Source: Bacillus salacetis | GTDB taxonomy: Bacteria; Bacillota; Bacilli; Bacillales; Bacillaceae_B | NCBI RefSeq assembly: GCF_003581585.1 | Contig: NZ_QXIR01000002.1 | Location: forward strand, 186,001 to 250,000 | Direction of reading: 5' to 3' | Length of the DNA stretch: 64,000 nt | Part shown: in pieces, positions 34,505-43,899 of the stretch | Numbering within the stretch: the first letter of the stretch is position 1 | Layout: each line of letters starts with the position of its first letter | Translations under genes and position numbers: made by a program | The notes under the pieces: model-generated | What the model was told of the DNA's origin: nothing | What the model saw: the letters and a program-made list of their open reading frames with translations, nothing else | The model's database searches: none

Positions 34505-35126
34505 TATTAAGTTCCGAAATGTTCAATTCCCTATTTTTGTTCAGGCCATCAACTGCACAAAGCCGTATACCTTGATTGACTGATAAACTGCCAAATGATT
34601 ACTATATGTTGTTGTGATTGTTAACAAGCCCAAACAGAATACTTACACAAACTAAACCGGAATCTGCCAGTGTCGGGACCTTCGAAGAAACTCCTGCTAA
34701 AGAACAGGGGTTCCGCTGGCAGCATTGCATTTTACCCCTGCTCAGTTTTACTTTACTGCCATGCTAATTGAAAGGGCCGTCCCTCTTCAAAGTAAACTAT
34801 TTCCCCTTTAGCCAGTTTTCCAGAGTGGTAAATATCTTAGATAAGGAATTTCCTTCCAGAGGTGAATCCAAGCCAGCTGTATCGATATGTCCTTTCAGAG
34901 ACCGGCTTCCTCCCGCCTTACACATCTCCAAATAGGATTTTCATGCAGATTGAAAATCCTGCTGTGACCTTTGCCATAATTGAATGATTCGCCAAAATAA
35001 AAAGGTTTTTCCCCTTTACCAAGATAGGTTGCGTACCCTTTTCCTCTGGAGCAGATCATGGCACTCTCCCTGTTTTAAAAACTTCAGCAGGATGTTTAGT
35101 CTTTACTTATTGGTAGAAATCCAAAA
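34505..35126. other. gene-poor region with decayed coding debris
   Basis: About 620 bp without an intact gene. It contains a CTGCCAG/CTGGCAG hairpin near 34665-34725 and the oligopeptidase remnant at 34797-34937. Confidence 0.4.
34797..34937 (-). pseudogene. M3-family oligoendopeptidase, C-terminal remnant
   Basis: On the minus strand, after a stop, a short open stretch reads KSYLEMCKAGGSRSLKGHID and continues AGLDSPLEGNSLSKIF, which matches the conserved C-terminal end of M3 oligoendopeptidases (xYLxLCxAGGSxSxxELVxxAGLxSPFExGxL). The catalytic HExxH part is absent. Decayed gene fragment. Confidence 0.5.
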
Positions 35127-35170
35127 AAAGGACATCGATTCCTATGCGAATCGATGTCCTTTTTTGGTTC
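35127..35170. terminator. strong bidirectional terminator
   Basis: AAAAAAAGGACATCGATTC pairs over 19 bp with GAATCGATGTCCTTTTTT around CTATGC. It closes the GGDEF-EAL gene. Confidence 0.88.
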
Positions 35171-35181
35171 CAATTTATACC

Positions 35182-37191
35182 TTATGTAAATGCAGCGTCT
35201 GGATGGAGCCTTCCCCCGCTTTCCTGTAAATACCTGAGAAGATCCCTGCTGTTCAAAGGTTTGCTGTAATGATACCCTTGGGCATAATGACACTGCTGAC
35301 TAAGCAGAAAACTCTCCTGCTGAGGCAGTTCAACCCCTTCAGCAACCACTTCAAGTCCAAGATTTCCTGCAATGGAGAAGATTGCCTTTACAATCGCATC
35401 ATCTTTTCCGCTGCCATTCACACTACTTATAAAAGAACGATCAATTTTTATACTCTGTATCGAAAAGTCTTTCAAGTAACTGAGTGAACTATAACCTGTT
35501 CCAAAATCATCAATCGATATCCCGATTCCATCCTCCCGGAATTTTTTCAACAGCGAAAGGGTATGTTCAGTATTCGCCATTGCCATGGACTCTGTGATTT
35601 CAATTGTTACGAGGGATGGGGGAATACCGGTTTCCTTTATGATTTCTGTCATCACCCCATATATATCGCCTGTCGAAAATTGCTTTAACGAAAGATTGAT
35701 AGAAACCACGAATTCTCGATTCATCAGGAGATTCCATTCATGAATCTGCCTGCAGGCTTCCTTGGCGACCCATTCCCCGATCGGAACAATCAAGCCGGTA
35801 TCTTCAGCAATGGGGATAAACTCTGCCGGGCTGATCAAGCCGCGGACGGGGTGATTCCACCTTAACAAGGCTTCGAAACCGGCCACTTTCTGGTCTTTCA
35901 AATTGACCATTGGCTGATAATATACTTCCAGTTCACTGTTAAGCAGCGCTTTGCTCAAATCGGATTGAAGTGTGATTTCACCATTATACTGCTTTTCAAT
36001 CTCTTCATTAAAGATCGTAAATGAATTTCTGCCATTCCCTTTGGTTTTGTACATGCTGATATCTGCTTTGACCAACAGCTCGGCTGGTGTTTTACCGTTT
36101 GCAGGAAAAGCACAGGCACCAATCGATGCAGTGACTGTCACTTGGCGGCCGTCAATGGTGAGCGGCTGTGAGAAATATTCAAGGATGGCGGCACAAAACT
36201 CTTGTATGGAATAAGCTCCCCCTTTTTCCTGAAAGAGAATTATGAACTCATCTCCGCCAAGCCTGCCGGCTGCATCATTTGAACCAAGCATGGATTTCAG
36301 GAATTCAGCAACCTCCTTCAGGATTTCGTCGCCAAAAAAATGGCCGTGCGTATCGTTGATATGCTTAAAATAATCCAGGTCCAAAAGCAGGAGATGGAAA
36401 GGTGCGCCGCAAACAGTCTTTTCCTTCAGTAAGTCCTGTAAATAGGTGCGATTATACAAACCTGTAAGAGAGTCATGGTAGGCCAGGTAATTAAGCTTTG
36501 CTCTCTCATTCAGGTACTGCCTTTCCCCTGTTGCAACAGTAATGACAAGCAGAAGGGTAATCATCAAATAATCCAGATTGAAAAGCCCCTTATAATCGGA
36601 TATGCTGAAGGCATCAGTAACAGTAAGCATAGATCCGAAAAGCGAGCATCCGCAAATGAGCGAAATCACAACAAGAGAACTATTTCGAATTTTCTCAAAT
36701 GCATGAAGCTGATCAAACCTTACCTGCTGAAGGATCCTGGACATTAAAAACAGGGTAATGATTGTATGCAGCACAGCGAACAGCAGTTTATCCTTCAGTA
36801 TGTATGTATTGAAACCTGTCATTTCCAGATAAAAATTACATTGAATCGTGGTGAGAAACAGGCCCGAAATGATACTGCTGAGAAAGTATCCTGTTGAATT
36901 CTTTTCCAGCTGGATGTTCTTCAAGTCATAAAATACCAGTGCGAATGCCAGGTTTGTAAATAGAAAAAGACTTATTATTATGTACCAGCTGTCATGCAGC
37001 TGGATGTTTTCATATGAGCCATGTTTGATCACCAGAAGCACAATGGCCACCCATACAACCGCCGAGGCAGCTGCTGAGTTGGCGGCAACTGCCTTTATAT
37101 CCCGAAAAAGGATGCTGTATTTTAGTAACGCAAAAACTGAAGTACTGAACATCAGTATGCAAATTGATATAAATAAAATCTCGGTGCTCAC
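35182..37191 (-). CDS. membrane GGDEF-EAL protein (c-di-GMP turnover)
   Basis: 669 residues: about seven membrane helices (1-220), a GGDEF domain (about 235-395) with intact RLGGDEF, and an EAL domain (about 415-655) with EALLRW, SINLS, ITES, DDFGTGYSS, KIDRSFI and EGVE. Both domains keep key residues, so it could both make and degrade cyclic di-GMP; one activity usually dominates. The membrane part has no named sensor motif I can recognise. GTG start at 37191 follows AAGGGG. Single gene with a strong terminator. Confidence 0.92.
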   Translation of the reverse strand: MSTEILFISICILMFSTSVFALLKYSILFRDIKAVAANSAAASAVVWVAIVLLVIKHGSYENIQLHDSWYIIISLFLFTNLAFALVFYDLKNIQLEKNSTGYFLSSIISGLFLTTIQCNFYLEMTGFNTYILKDKLLFAVLHTIITLFLMSRILQQVRFDQLHAFEKIRNSSLVVISLICGCSLFGSMLTVTDAFSISDYKGLFNLDYLMITLLLVITVATGERQYLNERAKLNYLAYHDSLTGLYNRTYLQDLLKEKTVCGAPFHLLLLDLDYFKHINDTHGHFFGDEILKEVAEFLKSMLGSNDAAGRLGGDEFIILFQEKGGAYSIQEFCAAILEYFSQPLTIDGRQVTVTASIGACAFPANGKTPAELLVKADISMYKTKGNGRNSFTIFNEEIEKQYNGEITLQSDLSKALLNSELEVYYQPMVNLKDQKVAGFEALLRWNHPVRGLISPAEFIPIAEDTGLIVPIGEWVAKEACRQIHEWNLLMNREFVVSINLSLKQFSTGDIYGVMTEIIKETGIPPSLVTIEITESMAMANTEHTLSLLKKFREDGIGISIDDFGTGYSSLSYLKDFSIQSIKIDRSFISSVNGSGKDDAIVKAIFSIAGNLGLEVVAEGVELPQQESFLLSQQCHYAQGYHYSKPLNSRDLLRYLQESGGRLHPDAAFT

Positions 37192-37520
37192 TCATTCGTC
37201 CCCTTGCTTTCTATTCAAAGTGGTTAAATATTCCTACTAATTATATAATTTATCTTCATATTTTGATATAGAAAAATCCTCGACTTGCCATGGGATTGCT
37301 GACAAATAGTATTTTGCAGTTTCCAATAATCTGTTGAATTCGATCTCGCTTCTCACGGTTCCACTCCAATTCATCGTTTTCCAATAGTTCAGAATTCATT
37401 TATAGTTTACCATAATTTTCTTTTGAACTGAGGTTTTTTCAAGTGCATCGAGAGCCATATAACCCTCTACTAAAAAAGAAGCCCTGAAGGCTTCATTTTA
37501 AATGACTTTTTTCAATTTCC
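37192..37520. other. intergenic region upstream of the GGDEF-EAL gene
   Basis: About 330 bp. A hairpin AAAAAAGAAGCC...GGCTTC at 37471-37497 with flanking A and T tracts looks like a terminator, probably for the minus-strand Nudix gene. Confidence 0.4.
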
Positions 37521-37524
37521 ATAT

Positions 37525-37632
37525 GAATATCGGAGTGCCCTCTTTCGAAGAGGAATAGCAGTTCCTTTCTATTTTGTTAACCATGATTATTAAATTCATT
37601 ATTAATTTTAGCAGCAAATTATAAAAAAGAGC
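37525..37632 (+). repeat. MITE-like element, copy G (strongly degenerate)
   Basis: GGAGTGCCCTCTTTCGAAG, AGCAGTTCCTTTCTAT and AGCAGCAAATTATAAAAAAG line up in order with the consensus, but both ends are lost. Confidence 0.4.
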
Positions 37633-37642
37633 TTTTGCAAAG

Positions 37643-38050
37643 TTAGTAAACTGGTTTAGAAATTCCTGCAATTTCTTTTATTAACGAAAGATCTTCAGGA
37701 TACATCTGCTTAAAATGTTCGTATTCTTCTACCTTCTTCCAGCAGGCTTCCGCAATATTGAAGTCTGGGTCATTGACTTCCAACCTGCCGCCTGTCTTCT
37801 TTACTTGGAAATAGTGTGTGGTGACCTCAATACCTTGAATGACCGTTTGCTTGACCTGAAGTTTTTTGACAATCTTCACCTGGCAGCCGGTCTCTTCTGC
37901 CACTTCACGGATACAGCACTCTTCAGGCGCCTCCCCCTCTTCCATGCCACCTGAAGGCACACTCCAGATTTCAGTATCGGCACTTCTGACAACAAGGACC
38001 TCCCGTTTTTCATTTACACAGATTGCTGCAGCGCCCTGCCAACTTTTCAT
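37643..38050 (-). CDS. Nudix hydrolase
   Basis: 135 residues with a perfect Nudix box (GGMEEGEAPEECCIREVAEE then TG) at about residues 36-58, which binds Mg2+ and cleaves nucleoside diphosphates linked to another group. The substrate is unknown. The frame extends back to 38080, but ATG at 38050 follows AAGGGGG. It lies 45 bp after the YwaF-like gene on the same strand and may be co-transcribed. Confidence 0.88.
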   Translation of the reverse strand: MKSWQGAAAICVNEKREVLVVRSADTEIWSVPSGGMEEGEAPEECCIREVAEETGCQVKIVKKLQVKQTVIQGIEVTTHYFQVKKTGGRLEVNDPDFNIAEACWKKVEEYEHFKQMYPEDLSLIKEIAGISKPVY

Positions 38051-38095
38051 ATCTAATCCCCCTTTATCCTGTCTCTGCATCCATTATACAAATTT

Positions 38096-38839
38096 TCACT
38101 GATTTTGATGTAAACCGGTGTTTGATGTGCTCTTCTTCTTTGAAAAGTAAAATGGAAGATATAAAAGCGAAAATAAAAGGAATGCTACTGCTTCCAAAGA
38201 GAAAATATACCAGGGATAGGGACCCAGAAAATCAATCGGGCTTGCATTCACAGGTTTGTGAAGCAGAAACATATAATTTGCACCTATGGCGATGTTCACT
38301 AAAAAAACGAAAAAAGCAATGATATTCAGGGCGGCCAAAGACTTAAAGACCGACGTGAAGTGCGGTTTGTATCCTTCGATCCACACCATATACAAGCATG
38401 ACAGAACGATTGCTATATGAGCGATAAAGAATTGAAAGAATCGAAAATGGGGATATCCGAAAAATAATTCAGGTGTTAGGATTGCCACAAACGCTCCGGT
38501 CATGCTGACAAAAAAAGTCACTTCAAATATCCGGTAATTTCTTGTCAGGAGCATTATTGTACAGAGATAAAGAGAGAGCGAACAAAGCTGGAATGGCAGG
38601 TTGATACTGAGGTCCCAGCGGCCGTTGATATAATACCAGTATTGAAATGAAACCTCACTCATAATGAGCAGCCCCGTCAATATGATCCGCAGCGGAGTTC
38701 CTGCTTCATTTTTCAGCCTGTTCCTTACTATGTAGAATAGTACAATTAGCAGTACTGATGTCACTATAGCCAATAGATGTGAACCTGAAAACATTTCAAA
38801 TGGATACCTTTGCTGATCAAAATTAAGAAGCTGTCCCAT
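38096..38839 (-). CDS. YwaF-like integral membrane protein (TIGR02206 type)
   Basis: 247 residues with about seven membrane helices. The spacing and segments such as YYINGRWDLSINLPFQLCSL and AHIAIVLSCLYMV match the YwaF/TIGR02206 family of bacilli, whose function is unknown. ATG follows AAAGGGG. It precedes the Nudix gene by 45 bp on the same strand. Confidence 0.8.
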   Translation of the reverse strand: MGQLLNFDQQRYPFEMFSGSHLLAIVTSVLLIVLFYIVRNRLKNEAGTPLRIILTGLLIMSEVSFQYWYYINGRWDLSINLPFQLCSLSLYLCTIMLLTRNYRIFEVTFFVSMTGAFVAILTPELFFGYPHFRFFQFFIAHIAIVLSCLYMVWIEGYKPHFTSVFKSLAALNIIAFFVFLVNIAIGANYMFLLHKPVNASPIDFLGPYPWYIFSLEAVAFLLFSLLYLPFYFSKKKSTSNTGLHQNQ

Positions 38840-39423
38840 TGTTTTCCCCTTTCAAACTTTAACGCTTTAACGGATGAAGAGGGACTGACCCTTTTATCAC
38901 ATTAAAGATTGGATTTCTTTTGAATAGTATACCGTATTCTATTCTTTCCGCGGCTCTTCTTACACTTTGCTTCAGCTTTATTTGATATTCTGAAGAAATG
39001 CAGTATCACCGGGAATATCAGGATATCACATAGAAGAAAATGTCTGGCTTCCCGTTTAGAGAAAACAGCTGGTGATACGGGAAGAAGCGGGGTTATGCCT
39101 GGTGAAAAGGGCTATTTAATACACGCAAGTAAAGAGCTTTCCCATTATGTTGGTCCAGCTTTTCCCTGAATACCAATCTAGTGCTAGTCTATTATTGGCA
39201 GCTGAATAATATGCATTAGGCCTCTCCTGATTAAAATCCGTTTTGCATTTTCAAATGCACTTATCTACTTTCCCTGATCCCTATTACCTAAAACCCTGCA
39301 TACTTGCCTGAAAATCGGCTCTTTCATTCATTTCGCGGTCAAAGGCGTGGGTCCCAATCGAATACGAGGGCAGTTAAAACAGGAGCCGGAATTATGTAAA
39401 TTGCATGACTATTCACTTCTCTA
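38840..39423. other. intergenic region upstream of the purine permease leader
   Basis: About 580 bp without a gene. At 38860-38908 there is a weak relative of the GGGGACTGTCCCC palindrome family (AGGGACTGACCCT with CTTTAA flanks). Nothing else is recognised. Confidence 0.4.
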
Positions 39424-39452
39424 TTGACGCCTTGATTCTGTGCTGTTAAGAT
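39424..39452 (+). promoter_or_regulatory. sigma-A promoter of the purine permease gene
   Basis: TTGACG at 39424-39429 and TAAGAT at 39447-39452 are 17 bp apart; transcription would start near 39459, just before the aptamer. Confidence 0.65.
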
Positions 39453-39479
39453 TTTCACTATTATATTTGAATAATAAAA

Positions 39480-39547
39480 CCTTGTATAAGTTCAGGAATA
39501 CGGCTTGAACGTTTCTACCAGCTACCATAAATAGCTTGTCTACAAGG
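39480..39547 (+). promoter_or_regulatory. guanine-type purine riboswitch aptamer
   Basis: P1 is CCTTGTA/TACAAGG; P2 is TTCAG/CTTGAA; the junction and P3 read GTTTCTACC, AGCTACCATAAATAGCT, all as in purine riboswitches. The specificity position in the last junction appears to be C (GTCTAC), which indicates guanine/hypoxanthine rather than adenine. It precedes a purine permease gene, as expected. Confidence 0.9.
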
Positions 39548-39588
39548 ATAGTGAAAATATTTCTATGTTTCCTATTCTTTTAGATATT

Positions 39589-39622
39589 GCTCTGGCGGCT
39601 GGTGGCTGCGGGAGCTTTTTTT
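39589..39622 (+). terminator. riboswitch-controlled terminator
   Basis: An imperfect 11-bp stem (GCTCTGGCGGC with GCTGCGGGAGC) is followed by seven T residues, between the aptamer and the start codon. Ligand binding would favour it and shut the gene off. Confidence 0.75.
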
Positions 39623-39656
39623 GTTGCTTGAGCTGGACAACAGGAGGGCAATCAAC

Positions 39657-40949
39657 ATGAAGAAGTTTTTTCAATTTAATGAGCGACAGACATCCTTTAG
39701 GCAAGAAACACTTGCTGGTGTTACCACATTTTTGTCTATGGCCTATATTTTGGTCGTGAACCCTATCATCCTCAGTCAATCAGGGATGGATAAAGGTGCG
39801 CTTTTTACAGCCACTGCCTTATCCGCAATCGTTGGCACCCTGCTGATTGGGCTTCTTGCAAATTACCCTATCGGAATTGCACCGAGCATGGGGTTAAACT
39901 CTTTCTTTACGTTTTCAGTCTGTATCGGAATGGGGATAGACTGGGAAGTTGCCCTTACAGGGGTGTTTGTTGCGGGAGTAATCTTTATGGTTTTAAGCCT
40001 TTTAAAGATCCGCGAAAAAATCATTAATGTGATCCCACAGGATTTAAAACATGCGATTGCTGCAGGAATTGGGTTTTTTATTGCATTCATCGGTTTGCAG
40101 AACTCCGGGATCATTGTTTCCAACCCTGATACATTTGTATCGATCGGAGAGCTTGCCTCTCCAATGACCGGACTGGCGGTTGCCGGTTTTGTCATTACCG
40201 TATTGATGCTGGTCCGGGGAATACATGGGGCGATTTTCATCGGGATGGTCATCACCACTATTATTGGCATGGCCGGCGGCTTAATCAGCCTTCCAAAATC
40301 GATTGTGGGTCAGGTGCCAAGCCTTGAGCCGACATTCGGGGTTGTATTTAACCATTTAGGGGATATTTTCACTCCTCAAGTTCTCACTGTCATTTTCACT
40401 TTCCTGTTCGTTGCATTCTTTGATACTGCGGGCGCCTTGATTGCTGTAGCAAGCCAGGCTGGGCTGATGAAGGATAACAAGATTCCGAACGCAGGACGGG
40501 CACTGCTAGCAGATTCCACATCCGGTGTAGTCGGCGCTGTTCTGGGTACGTCCACCACTGCATCGTTCGTTGAATCTTCAGCAGGCATAGCTGTCGGCGG
40601 AAGAACAGGGTTTACATCAGTCGTGATTTCAGTTTGTTTCTTCATAGCCTTGTTTTTCTCACCTATTCTGGGAGTCATCACCCCTGAAGTAACCGCACCG
40701 GCATTGATCATCGTCGGGGCACTGATGGCGACGGAAATGAGCAAAATCAATTGGACTAGAATGGAGATTGTGATTCCATCCTTCATCACTATACTGATGA
40801 TGCCTTTAACCTTCAGTATTGCTACAGGAATTGCGCTTGGATTTATCCTTTATCCATTGGCGCTGATTTCCCAGAAGCGCTTTAAAGAAGTGCATCCCAT
40901 CATGTATGTCCTTTGTATTCTGTTCATATGTTATTTTTTGTTTGTGTAG
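39657..40949 (+). CDS. pbuG: guanine/hypoxanthine permease (NCS2, PbuG/PbuO type)
   Basis: 430 residues with about twelve to fourteen membrane helices of the AzgA-like NCS2 family; typical segments are TFLSMAYILVVNP, NYPIGIAPSMGLN, FFDTAGALI and TSTTASFVESSAGIAVGGRTG-type signature (begins TSTTASFVES). It imports guanine and hypoxanthine with protons. The frame opens at 39621 inside the terminator region; ATG at 39657 after AGGAGGG is correct. Regulation by the guanine riboswitch directly upstream supports the substrate. Whether it corresponds to PbuG or PbuO is not settled. Confidence 0.9.
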   Translation: MKKFFQFNERQTSFRQETLAGVTTFLSMAYILVVNPIILSQSGMDKGALFTATALSAIVGTLLIGLLANYPIGIAPSMGLNSFFTFSVCIGMGIDWEVALTGVFVAGVIFMVLSLLKIREKIINVIPQDLKHAIAAGIGFFIAFIGLQNSGIIVSNPDTFVSIGELASPMTGLAVAGFVITVLMLVRGIHGAIFIGMVITTIIGMAGGLISLPKSIVGQVPSLEPTFGVVFNHLGDIFTPQVLTVIFTFLFVAFFDTAGALIAVASQAGLMKDNKIPNAGRALLADSTSGVVGAVLGTSTTASFVESSAGIAVGGRTGFTSVVISVCFFIALFFSPILGVITPEVTAPALIIVGALMATEMSKINWTRMEIVIPSFITILMMPLTFSIATGIALGFILYPLALISQKRFKEVHPIMYVLCILFICYFLFV

Positions 40950-40973
40950 ACGACGCTTTAATGCTTCACCGCA

Positions 40974-41023
40974 CCCGGGGACAGTCCCCTGTTACTTTAA
41001 AGTAACAGGGGACTGTCCCCGGG
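40974..41023. repeat. 50-bp perfect palindrome, GGGGAC/GTCCCC core (copy 2)
   Basis: Each 25-bp arm contains CCCGGGGACAGTCCCC followed by TGTTACTTT; the arms are exact reverse complements with no spacer. A second, outer inverted pair TTTAATGC/GCATTAAA flanks it. Related to the repeats at 7011 and 52341. Confidence 0.92.
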
Positions 41024-41045
41024 TTTGTTAACGCGTTAACGCATT

Positions 41046-41083
41046 AAAAAGAGAAGCCGGATAATCCAGCTTCTCTTTTCTAA
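41046..41083. terminator. bidirectional terminator
   Basis: AAAAGAGAAGC pairs with GCTTCTCTTTT between the convergent purine permease and antiporter genes. Confidence 0.8.
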
Positions 41084-41084
41084 A

Positions 41085-42566
41085 CTACTTATAATCTTTT
41101 GGTTTAATTTCTTCGCCGTTTTTCCCAGTGTAACGCAAACCCCAGCCTGTCAGTGCTGCAATGAGCATGACAATCAGAAGGCCCCACCCCTGGAATACAA
41201 AAGGGAAAACCTCTGTCGGGCTGACAATCGGCAGGAAATCATACTCATCAGCAGCGCCCTTGATGGTAGCCCATGCAAGAAGCACACCGCCGCTCCATGG
41301 AAATATATAGCCTAGTGAAGAGGAAACGGTATCAAGGAAGTTCGCCCTTCTATATGGATGGATATTCATTTCTTTTCCGATTTTTCGTACGAACGGTGCA
41401 GCCGCAATTTCCGCTGCTGTATTGATCGTGATGAAAATATTAAGAAATGCCACAATCCCAAAGATGGATAGTTCTGCTCTGCGGACTACGTTGTTGATCA
41501 TCTTCAAGAAGAAGTTCTTGATGACTTCCATCGTTCCGGCCACTTCCATCAAATGAGCCGCCGCCAGAATGAATAATATTAAAATAGCCATATTGAAATA
41601 GCCGCCGATTCCGCTCATCAATGCACCTTCCACCACTGCCGTTCCCGTATCATCCTTATAAATATGGATGACCTCTGTAAAAGGTGTACCGGAAATGAAG
41701 ATGAACGCAATGGATGCAACAATCCCCCATGTTAGGGAAGTCAGCAAATGATGGCCGGACAGTGCCAGATACAAAACCAGCGCGAACGGAATCAATAAAA
41801 GAAGACCATTGGGCGAAACCTGTTCCTGGAGCTGGGTCATGGCTGCTGTACTGCCCGTTTCGCCGCCTCCGCCTAAAACGACAAATAGAATCAATGCAGG
41901 TATGGCGGCAGCAATCGAATACTTGAACCTTGAACGTACGACTCCCGGTACATCAGCATCCTGTGTTGTAGCAGACACAATCGTCGTATCTGAAACTGGT
42001 GCAAGATTGTCCCCGAATACAGCTCCGCTCAAAACCGCTGCCAGTAAAACCACCGGGTCTGCGCCCAGAATGATTCCAGCAGGATACATCAGAATACCAA
42101 AAGTCGCTACGGTCCCATATCCGGTACCGACAGCAGTTGAAAACAATGCCGCCAGCAGGAAGGTCAAGCCTACAAAAAGTCCGCCTTCCAAATTCGTCTG
42201 GAACCCGAACCATATCAAGCCGTCTACAAGTCCTCCGGCAGAAAGCAATTTAGCGAACATTCCAGCCCAAAACCAGGCAATCACAGCTATAACCCCTATT
42301 GGCTGTGCCATCCCGGAAAACAAGCTTTGAGCATAATCCGACCATTTCGATTTACAAAAAAATAATCCAATCGCAATCCCGATGACCATTCCGAGCACAA
42401 GTGCTTCCTCTGTAACAAGTTCTGCAACACTTAATGAAATTGCCCAAATGATGAAGAATACTAGCGGAATGGTAGCCGCAAAGACACCGCCCCTGAACTC
42501 CAGCCTCTCGATCGACTTTTCACCAATTGCTTCATCGATCACATCTTCTCTCTGTTTTTTATCCAT
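41085..42566 (-). CDS. NhaC-family Na+/H+ antiporter (second)
   Basis: 493 residues and about twelve membrane helices. The NhaC core GDNLAPVSDTT is intact at about residue 187, and TGYGTVATFG precedes it. The role is sodium (or organic acid)/proton exchange at the membrane. ATG follows GGGGGACG. It is about 50 residues longer than the NhaC protein at 3741-5075 and differs in the core motif (SDTT versus SSSH), so the two probably have different substrates. Single gene. Confidence 0.88.
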   Translation of the reverse strand: MDKKQREDVIDEAIGEKSIERLEFRGGVFAATIPLVFFIIWAISLSVAELVTEEALVLGMVIGIAIGLFFCKSKWSDYAQSLFSGMAQPIGVIAVIAWFWAGMFAKLLSAGGLVDGLIWFGFQTNLEGGLFVGLTFLLAALFSTAVGTGYGTVATFGILMYPAGIILGADPVVLLAAVLSGAVFGDNLAPVSDTTIVSATTQDADVPGVVRSRFKYSIAAAIPALILFVVLGGGGETGSTAAMTQLQEQVSPNGLLLLIPFALVLYLALSGHHLLTSLTWGIVASIAFIFISGTPFTEVIHIYKDDTGTAVVEGALMSGIGGYFNMAILILFILAAAHLMEVAGTMEVIKNFFLKMINNVVRRAELSIFGIVAFLNIFITINTAAEIAAAPFVRKIGKEMNIHPYRRANFLDTVSSSLGYIFPWSGGVLLAWATIKGAADEYDFLPIVSPTEVFPFVFQGWGLLIVMLIAALTGWGLRYTGKNGEEIKPKDYK

Positions 42567-42764
42567 GACGTCCCCCCTAAGTTGTTGTCCATATCAGTCT
42601 ACCATTTCCCGAAATATTTTGAAAACATTTTCAAGAATAGAATAACAATTTAGTACTTTAGCAACTAATAAAATCAGTATTTCCCGGTTCTAAAAACAAT
42701 ATTTGAATAATAAATTATTTCTTTTGACATATTCTTTGCCACTCTTTCCCATATGTTTTCATAT
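42567..42764. other. intergenic region upstream of the second NhaC gene
   Basis: About 200 bp, AT-rich, up to the left target duplication of MITE copy H. No element recognised. Confidence 0.3.
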
Positions 42765-42772
42765 AATAAAAC

Positions 42773-42963
42773 GGGTGTTTTCGCATATATTGTTGCTTCC
42801 GGAAATATCCCAAGTGCCGGATTTTTCTATTGTATTCAAAGGTTTTACTCTTGAAAAGAACGAGCAGCTCTTTTCTATCTTGCTCACCAGGGTTTTTGAA
42901 ACGATTTATCAAGATATTATTTGAAATTTATATTGAATAGCAACAAAGTTTACGAAAAGAATC
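42773..42963 (+). mobile_element. MITE-like dispersed element, copy H (191 bp)
   Basis: Nearly intact: GGGTGTTTTCGCATATATTG at left, GCAACAAAGTTTACGAAAAG at right. Flanks AATAAAAC (42765-42772) and AATAAAAT (42964-42971) form an 8-bp duplication with one change. It lies 30 bp upstream of ykuD. Confidence 0.9.
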
Positions 42964-42993
42964 AATAAAATAAACGAAGCATGGAGGCGTGCC

Positions 42994-43491
42994 ATGTACC
43001 AGCATATTGTTAAGGCGGGGGAAACCTTGTGGGCGATTTCAGAGGATTATCGGGTGCCATTTTCTGACTTGGTAAGAATCAACAACATATCCAATCCAAA
43101 TTACCTCTTTATTGGCCAGAAAATCACAATTCCCGGTCTGCCAGACCCCAATCAAATTCCTTACTCCATTTTTGTATCAACAGGTCAGAGGAAGTTGACC
43201 CTCAGAAGAAATGGAACGGTTGTCAAAACATATCCCATCGCGGTTGGTAAAATGCTTACCACTACCCCCGTCGGAGAGTTTGTTATCATTAATAAGGCTC
43301 CCAATCCGGGTGGACCCTTCGGAACTATGTGGATGTCACTGTCGAAAAAATCCTATGGAATCCACGGCACCAATAATCCTTCGTCAATCGGAAAAGCTGT
43401 TTCAAAAGGATGCATCAGGATGTACAACAAGGACGTTGAAGAACTTGCCAAGACCATCCCTGTCGGAACAAGAGTAATGATTTCCCCATAG
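42994..43491 (+). CDS. ykuD: L,D-transpeptidase YkuD with LysM domain
   Basis: 165 residues, matching B. subtilis YkuD in size and layout: LysM (about 3-47, [16 protein letters not shown]) and an L,D-transpeptidase domain (about 55-165) with the catalytic HGTN, SIG and SKGCIRM elements. It cross-links peptidoglycan in a penicillin-insensitive way and is spore-associated in B. subtilis. ATG follows GGAGGCG. MITE copy H lies 30 bp upstream and may provide or disrupt promoter sequence. Own terminator. Confidence 0.9.
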   Translation: MYQHIVKAGETLWAISEDYRVPFSDLVRINNISNPNYLFIGQKITIPGLPDPNQIPYSIFVSTGQRKLTLRRNGTVVKTYPIAVGKMLTTTPVGEFVIINKAPNPGGPFGTMWMSLSKKSYGIHGTNNPSSIGKAVSKGCIRMYNKDVEELAKTIPVGTRVMISP

Positions 43492-43497
43492 AAACAG

Positions 43498-43530
43498 AAA
43501 GAGAACCCGCAATGGGTTCTCCCTTTTCAT
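43498..43530. terminator. bidirectional terminator
   Basis: GAGAACCC pairs with GGGTTCTC, followed by CCTTTT, between convergent genes. Confidence 0.8.
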
Positions 43531-43534
43531 TATT

Positions 43535-43807
43535 TTACTTCAGAACATCCTGATAACCCTCATTATTCTCAAGCACTTCTTTTGCATATGGGCATTCCGA
43601 GTCAACCTTCAAACCTTTTTCCCTTGCAAATTGGACAGCCTTATCAACCAGCTGGCCGCCGACACCCTGTCCTCTTAAATTTTCAGAAACAACGGTGTGC
43701 TCGATGACCATTTCACCATTATTTTCTTTATAAACCAGTTCTGCTTCAGGTTCCATTTCAGTTTTCCCCAAATAAAATTTATTAGAGCCTTGTTGAACTT
43801 CACTCAT
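43535..43807 (-). CDS. small GNAT acetyltransferase, YjdJ type
   Basis: 90 residues, a minimal GNAT of the YjdJ/Gtn1-like family with the acetyl-CoA loop ENLRGQGVGGQLV and conserved CPYAKE near the C-terminus. The substrate is unknown; such proteins are often found as free single-domain enzymes. ATG follows AGAGGAG. Single gene. Confidence 0.85.
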   Translation of the reverse strand: MSEVQQGSNKFYLGKTEMEPEAELVYKENNGEMVIEHTVVSENLRGQGVGGQLVDKAVQFAREKGLKVDSECPYAKEVLENNEGYQDVLK

Positions 43808-43899
43808 TACATTGCTCCTCTCTATTTCTTTTGGTATATATATTCCCTTAATGGAAACTCATTAAAACATACTAATGCTTTTGAGCAGCCAGGATTGAA

